The position numbers and the translations under genes are program-made. Shown one piece after another: positions 4,901 to 7,130 of a stretch of DNA of 7,130 bases (position 1 is the first letter of the stretch; each line of letters begins with the position of its first letter). Source of the stretch: Chitinophagales bacterium (GTDB lineage Bacteria > Bacteroidota > Bacteroidia > Chitinophagales > JAHDHT01); contig JAHDHT010000116.1 of NCBI GenBank assembly GCA_020631175.1, forward strand, positions 3,059-10,188, read 5' to 3'. The notes below the pieces were generated by a model. The model worked only from the letters and a program-made list of their open reading frames with translations, was not told the origin of the DNA and did not search any database.

Positions 4901-7130
4901 CTTCCCTGATCATCACTTACTTCATAAGAAGCATCTGAACCTTCAAAGAAAACCTGAACGGTAAATTCAGCTCCCGATGTACAAGTTGTACCAACCAATA
5001 CCGGGTTATCCTGTAAATCACAAACCGGAGTTACGTTTCTAATTTCGATACAGTATTCTCCTGAAGCAGTACCAAATCCATCCACTAAAACAGTATAATT
5101 TTCACCTGCTACCGTCTGGAATCCTGAAATTAAAGAGTTGAACCCATAATTTGGAGCTTCTGCTCCATCATCATCACATGCCACTTCGGTAAATGCACCA
5201 CATGAACCGGTAAATATGGCCAACTGAGAATCAGTTAAGTCAGCTCCTCCCGGAGCACCACATGGAACAACTTCCATATCGATTAAAGAACCATCACCAG
5301 TGAAGGTATACCACATAGTTCTATCGAACGATCCGTCAAAGAAACAATACGGTAAAGTACCATCGTCAGCTGCATCAGCAGTAGCACAAGTGTTATCAAA
5401 AGGTCCATTTACAACCGGTGTATCTCCTAAAGCAGGAGCGGTAATTGCTGTTGCATCTGCGCAAGCATCATTTGCTGCAGTTGTAGGACAGAAAGAAAGA
5501 CAGAATTCATGCTGACCAAATTGATCAGAACCGAAATCCCATAATCTTATATAATATGTATTTCCTACAGTTAAGCCTGTCCAATCCTGAACACCGGCAT
5601 TACTACAAGAAACAGATGGGACCTGAGTTAAGGCACCACAAGAACCTTCATATAATTCAGCAAAAGAACTGAAGCCAGGGAATACCAACATATTCCATGT
5701 AAGATCAGTAGCAGGTGCTGTGAAAGAATACCATATATCTAGTGGATTCGAATCACCATCGAAACAATCTGTACTTGGAGCGCCTTCTTCTGGAGTTGAA
5801 GAAGATGCACATTGGTTACTTACCTGAGTTAAGGTTGAATCAATAACAGAACATCCACCTGCAGGATCAATAAAAGCATCTAAATCAATTGCACCAATAC
5901 AATCATCATTTGAAGGTTCGAACATAAAACAAACACAATCATTTGTTTCAGGAGCTGTATTTATTGCACAACCTGCGATTGCCGGATCACTAATGTTTAC
6001 TGAAACGGAGGTTCCGGCAGCATAAGGTCCGAAGGTATAAGTACCGGCAGGACCAGATTGAACTGCTCCTCCCTGATCATCCACTAAATCGTATGAAGCA
6101 CCTGAACCCTGGAATTCAACGACTAAGTTAAATTCAGTATTAGAGATACAATCGGTAGATGCAATTGCAGGGAAGTTTAATAAATCACAAACAGGCGTTA
6201 CATCTTCTAGGAAGAAGCAGAACTCGCCGTCAGTTGCAGAAGCCCAATTATCGACAACTACATAATATGTTTCTCCCGGAGTGGTAACGAATTCAGTAAT
6301 TAATGAATAGAATCCATTATAACTTGCATCCTGATCACAAGAAGTTTGATCGGCTACTTCAACTAAAGCACCGCAAGCACCTGTGTAAACCTGAATTTCA
6401 GTATCGTCGTTTATGGTGCCACCTAAAGAAAGCGAACCACAAGGAGTTGTTTCAATATTATAAACATTTCCATCTCCAACAAAAGAGAACCAAACGCTAT
6501 GATCAAAATTTACTTCGTTGCCATCAGCTCCAATTGCATTGTTAAAACAAGCAGGAGGTGTAGCCGGTTCATCTGAAGTCACCAAACCGCACTCATTAGT
6601 AAATGGCCCTAACGTATCGCCGGCAAGTGTTAAATCTAATGTAATTGCATCAGCACAAAGATCGTTTACCGGAGCCTGACCGAAGCAGAAGCAATCGGTA
6701 TCGATAGCAGCAACAGAAAGTAAACAAGTTGCATCATTCGGATCGAATACATTGATATCAACCGGAGTACCTGATGGGAAAGGACCGAAAGAGATCGGGC
6801 TGTTAGCAGGATCTTGTCCGGTTAAAGGAGCTACATTACCTGCAGCATCTTCAATCGTGAAAATTGCACCATTTCCATCAAATGAAACTTCGATTGTAAA
6901 TTCATTATATGCACTACAAGTTGTTGTAGCAGTTAAATTTGTAAGTCCGCATCCTAAAATCGGGTTAGGGTCGAAAACGGCCAATTCTAAATCACCGAAG
7001 TTATCATTATTCCAGTCGTATGTTCTCAAGAAATATTGTGTGCCACAATTCAGACCTGTGAAGGTAATTTGCGAACCACTAAAACCCGTATCACAAGCTA
7101 CTTCTGTTAAAGCTCCGCAAGTTCCTTCGT
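1924..7130 (-). CDS. Giant secreted cysteine-rich multi-domain protein with T9SS C-terminal sorting domain (5' end outside window)
   Basis: The frame runs from the right edge to the TAA at 1926-1924: 1734 residues visible, N-terminus missing. Residues here are numbered from the codon at 7029. That codon is TTG and sits mid-repeat (YFLRTYDW matches YYIRLWDF and YFIRMWDF elsewhere), so it is not the start. Order: end of a PPC-like domain (codons upstream of 7029 to about residue 20); A1 (22-117); PPC-like alpha (120-277), A2 (278-369), beta (370-514); alpha (517-666), A3 (667-761), beta (764-907); alpha (910-1042), A4 (1045-1138); Ig/PKD-like segments (1139-1317); PLPPPPP linker (1318-1324); two more cysteine-containing domains (1325-1423, 1434-1517); FnIII-like module (1521-1614); T9SS tail (1622-1701). 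No catalytic residues were recognised. A surface or adhesin-like role is inferred from architecture. A hairpin terminator follows the stop. Confidence 0.92.
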   Translation of the reverse strand, partial: EGTCGALTEVACDTGFSGSQITFTGLNCGTQYFLRTYDWNNDNFGDLELAVFDPNPILGCGLTNLTATTTCSAYNEFTIEVSFDGNGAIFTIEDAAGNVAPLTGQDPANSPISFGPFPSGTPVDINVFDPNDATCLLSVAAIDTDCFCFGQAPVNDLCADAITLDLTLAGDTLGPFTNECGLVTSDEPATPPACFNNAIGADGNEVNFDHSVWFSFVGDGNVYNIETTPCGSLSLGGTINDDTEIQVYTGACGALVEVADQTSCDQDASYNGFYSLITEFVTTPGETYYVVVDNWASATDGEFCFFLEDVTPVCDLLNFPAIASTDCISNTEFNLVVEFQGSGASYDLVDDQGGAVQSGPAGTYTFGPYAAGTSVSVNISDPAIAGCAINTAPETNDCVCFMFEPSNDDCIGAIDLDAFIDPAGGCSVIDSTLTQVSNQCASSSTPEEGAPSTDCFDGDSNPLDIWYSFTAPATDLTWNMLVFPGFSSFAELYEGSCGALTQVPSVSCSNAGVQDWTGLTVGNTYYIRLWDFGSDQFGQHEFCLSFCPTTAANDACADATAITAPALGDTPVVNGPFDNTCATADAADDGTLPYCFFDGSFDRTMWYTFTGDGSLIDMEVVPCGAPGGADLTDSQLAIFTGSCGAFTEVACDDDGAEAPNYGFNSLISGFQTVAGENYTVLVDGFGTASGEYCIEIRNVTPVCDLQDNPVLVGTTCTSGAEFTVQVFFEGSDASYEVSDDQGSAVQTGPSTGNGGSYTFGPYPVNTDITITVSNPVTLGCVVQADPVTADCLCFGSNPANDLCADAIDLDAFIDPTGACSVIDNSLANTDNTCATTSTPLQGQPSADCVDGDAAPLDMWYTFTAISPSMTFEFLLVPGFSSFAELYEGSCGALTQVASATCSNSSSQDYNGLTVGNTYFIRMWDFGSDQFGPHEFCFTFCPTLEANDECPDAIALNVGTIAYPEDNGPYSNTCSTPGAGDIGPACWIETAVDNSVWFSVQGTGGDITIETIAGTNNDTQLVIYDACGGNEVGCDDDGGDGFMSIVTFPSVAGVTYYAMVDGFGGTEGDFQVRASSTTPPCSIQATSLLGDCDNDGNFEVTLNVFAQDLIGTMINISDDAGNDYGDFEYIDPFVQTTVMLVGDNYTTYNLILSAVDEPSCNITLDPIGPVDCPIVECPSLFTASTSTNTVCNGDEVTFSAMLTPSDASNAVITIQEAGSGSVLIPSLYGPDANGMYTASANLNYDSCGPLTQSFDIIVTCTDDNSVVAIQTEDITIYPNNIEQYITITADSCSAVATIDPSCAGFIDFDGPSSFTANEGESGTWDVCYEYFSNSVPGCFDPTGCISVSYDCPLPPPPPCDWNAGVLSSAVQFACDGEFINSPVTGAVVDNGAVLVYVLHDGALPGGNIYGSSASGAFDNNGQYPRNVELCISAVVGFPQAGGIPDFADDCTEVSANCTPVVFLEPVVIEHDFVCNEVTGEFDVTFTISGGGPGFAPDVHTYNVSGDYINAFAEAGVAYSFGPLPDNSTYNIFVTEDGKGCAASVTAGPVQCEKLPVELISYIGEVKADGNLLKWQTATEINNDYFTLEHSTDGVNFSTLEYINGAGTISTIQSYEFLHKDAPAGLSYYRLSQTDFDGTTYQEGVVSLTRGETMLQLTNILPNPATDLVTVSFSSTVEQVSIDLTDLTGRSLRSEIVNTVNGLNTYNINIESLAAGIYFITITDGQFKATEKLIKE
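1927..2166 (-). other. T9SS type A C-terminal sorting domain
   Basis: Residues 1622-1701 contain ILPNPATDLVTVSF, then DLTGRSL, then LAAGIYFITITDG and a closing EKLIKE. Length (about 80 residues), position at the very C-terminus and motifs match the Por secretion system tail family (TIGR04183). By established knowledge this tail directs a protein across the outer membrane through the type IX system and is usually removed on export, leaving the protein on the surface or released. Confidence 0.93.
2188..2469 (-). other. FnIII-like module preceding the sorting domain
   Basis: Residues 1521-1614 begin PVELISYIGEV and include LLKWQTATEINNDYFTLEHS, then DGVNF, then YYRLSQTDFDG. This LPVEL...W.TATE.NN.YF...S.DG..F...YYRL.Q.D.DG arrangement is a well-known conserved stretch just upstream of T9SS tails in Bacteroidota proteins. 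It has no cysteine, unlike the array before it. Confidence 0.85.
3058..3078 (-). other. Polyproline linker
   Basis: Residues 1318-1324 read PLPPPPP, between a Cys at 1317 and a Cys at 1325. A short rigid proline hinge between extracellular beta domains is a common separator. Here it divides the repeat array and Ig-like region from the two C-proximal cysteine-containing domains. Confidence 0.7.
3079..3615 (-). other. Two Ig/PKD-like segments of the large protein
   Basis: Residues 1139-1226 contain VCNGDEVTFSA and ASANLNYDSCG, and end DIIVTC. Residues 1227-1317 contain ITIYPNN, SCSAVATIDPSC and TWDVCYEYF, and end SVSYDC. The alternating beta-strand pattern and the C.GD.VTFSA start resemble Ig-like or PKD-like domains of bacterial surface proteins. 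The family assignment is tentative. They break the alpha-A-beta repeat pattern. Confidence 0.45.
3616..4302 (-). repeat. Higher-order repeat unit 3, incomplete (alpha PPC-like, diverged A, no beta)
   Basis: Residues 910-1138. Alpha starts ANDECPDAI, with SVWFSVQGTG, LVIYDACGGNEVGCDDDGG and YYAMVDGFGG. It is shorter and more diverged than the other alpha copies. A4 begins TTPPCSIQ at the place where units 1 and 2 have VTPVCDL, and keeps ISDDAGNDYGDF and a closing VDCP, but lacks the clear TFGPY core. The beta domain expected next is absent and Ig/PKD-like sequence follows instead. Confidence 0.7.
4309..5481 (-). repeat. Higher-order repeat unit 2 (alpha PPC-like, A, beta PPC-like)
   Basis: Residues 517-907, the same order as unit 1. 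Alpha has NDACADA, TMWYTFTGDG, IFTGSCGAFTEVACDDDG and NVTPVCDL. A3 has DDQGSAVQTGP and TFGPY, with a four-residue insertion relative to A2. Beta has NDLCADAIDLDAFIDP, DMWYTFTA and ELYEGSCGALTQV. In the last 64 residues of the beta domains (451-514 against 844-907) I count 51 identical positions. At DNA level the match keeps a constant 1179-base offset, including 22 identical bases at 4341-4362 and 5520-5541. Confidence 0.85.
5488..6672 (-). repeat. Higher-order repeat unit 1 (alpha PPC-like, A, beta PPC-like)
   Basis: Residues 120-514 of the large protein. Alpha (120-277) starts VNDLCADAI, has SVWFSFVGDG and VYTGACGALVEV, and ends in DVTPVCDL. A2 (278-369) has the core DDQGGAVQSGP and TFGPY and ends in DCVCF. 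Beta (370-514) starts SNDDCIGAIDLDAFIDP, has DIWYSFTAP and ELYEGSCGALTQV, and ends HEFCLSFCP. The NDxC start, WYxFT strand and YxGxCGxLxxV signature are those of PPC-like beta-sandwich domains common in secreted bacterial proteins. The A domain was not assigned to a named family. Confidence 0.8.
6966..7130 (-). repeat. Partial PPC-like domain at the right edge of the array
   Basis: The visible codons begin EGTCGALTEVACDTG and continue to NCGTQYFLRTYDWNND and FGDLELAVFDPNP. This matches the C-terminal half of the PPC-like domains further along the same protein (EGSCGALTQV, GNTYYIRLWDFGSDQFG). It shows that the array continues beyond the right edge. It is followed directly by domain A1 (from NPILGCGLT). 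Confidence 0.8.

Noticed and set aside
5300..5515. Plus-strand open frame of 71 codons
   Set aside because: Antisense to the alpha PPC-like domain of unit 2. Its composition simply mirrors the sense codons.
6303..6545. Plus-strand open frame of 80 codons, His/Lys/Gln-rich
   Set aside because: Antisense to the alpha PPC-like domain of unit 1. The odd composition is explained by reading the complementary strand of Asn/Asp/Thr/Val-rich codons.
3616..6672. Repeat array considered as CRISPR or other non-coding repeat
   Set aside because: The units are long, diverged, in frame and translate into continuous beta-domain protein without stops. There are no short identical repeats with unique spacers.

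Overview
The window carries two long protein-coding genes, both on the minus strand and both cut by a window edge, separated by a 185-base gap. The organism is most likely a member of the Bacteroidota. The reasons are a C-terminal type IX secretion (T9SS) sorting domain of the PNPA...GIYF...KLIK kind, the conserved LPVEL...W.TATE..N..YF module in front of it, a GCTD...NYD...DDGSC motif, FnIII repeats with the EYGP.GF.PG.GT signature, and a start codon with an A-rich leader and no Shine-Dalgarno sequence. Base composition is moderately AT-rich. An order or genus cannot be named from this sequence.

Right and centre (7130 down to 1924): the C-terminal 1734 residues of a very large secreted, cysteine-rich, modular protein. 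The frame is open to the right edge, so the true start and the signal peptide lie outside. The visible part begins inside a repeat. It then runs through an array of PPC-like beta-sandwich domains (two subtypes, here called alpha and beta) alternating with a second beta-domain type (A), in a higher-order unit alpha-A-beta of about 393 residues (1179 bases). Two complete units are followed by a third that lacks its beta domain. Next come Ig/PKD-like segments, a short polyproline linker, two more cysteine-containing beta domains, an FnIII-like module and the T9SS sorting tail.

Gap (1923 to 1739): an almost fully symmetrical hairpin terminator 22 bases after the stop codon, then about 130 bases of AT-rich leader for the next gene with only a weak promoter candidate.

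Left (1738 down to 1): the N-terminal 579 residues of a second exported protein. It has a clear signal peptide, an N-terminal beta domain with a DDWGDGWNG motif, the GCTD/DDGSC motif, then FnIII and MAM-like domains in tandem, with the second pair cut by the left edge. The T9SS tail expected at its C-terminus would lie outside.

Both genes read as cell-surface or secreted adhesin-like proteins of a T9SS bacterium. No catalytic domain, RNA gene, mobile element, CRISPR array or defence system is visible. The most distinctive feature is the regular higher-order domain array of the large protein. I see no evidence of an undescribed multi-gene system here.
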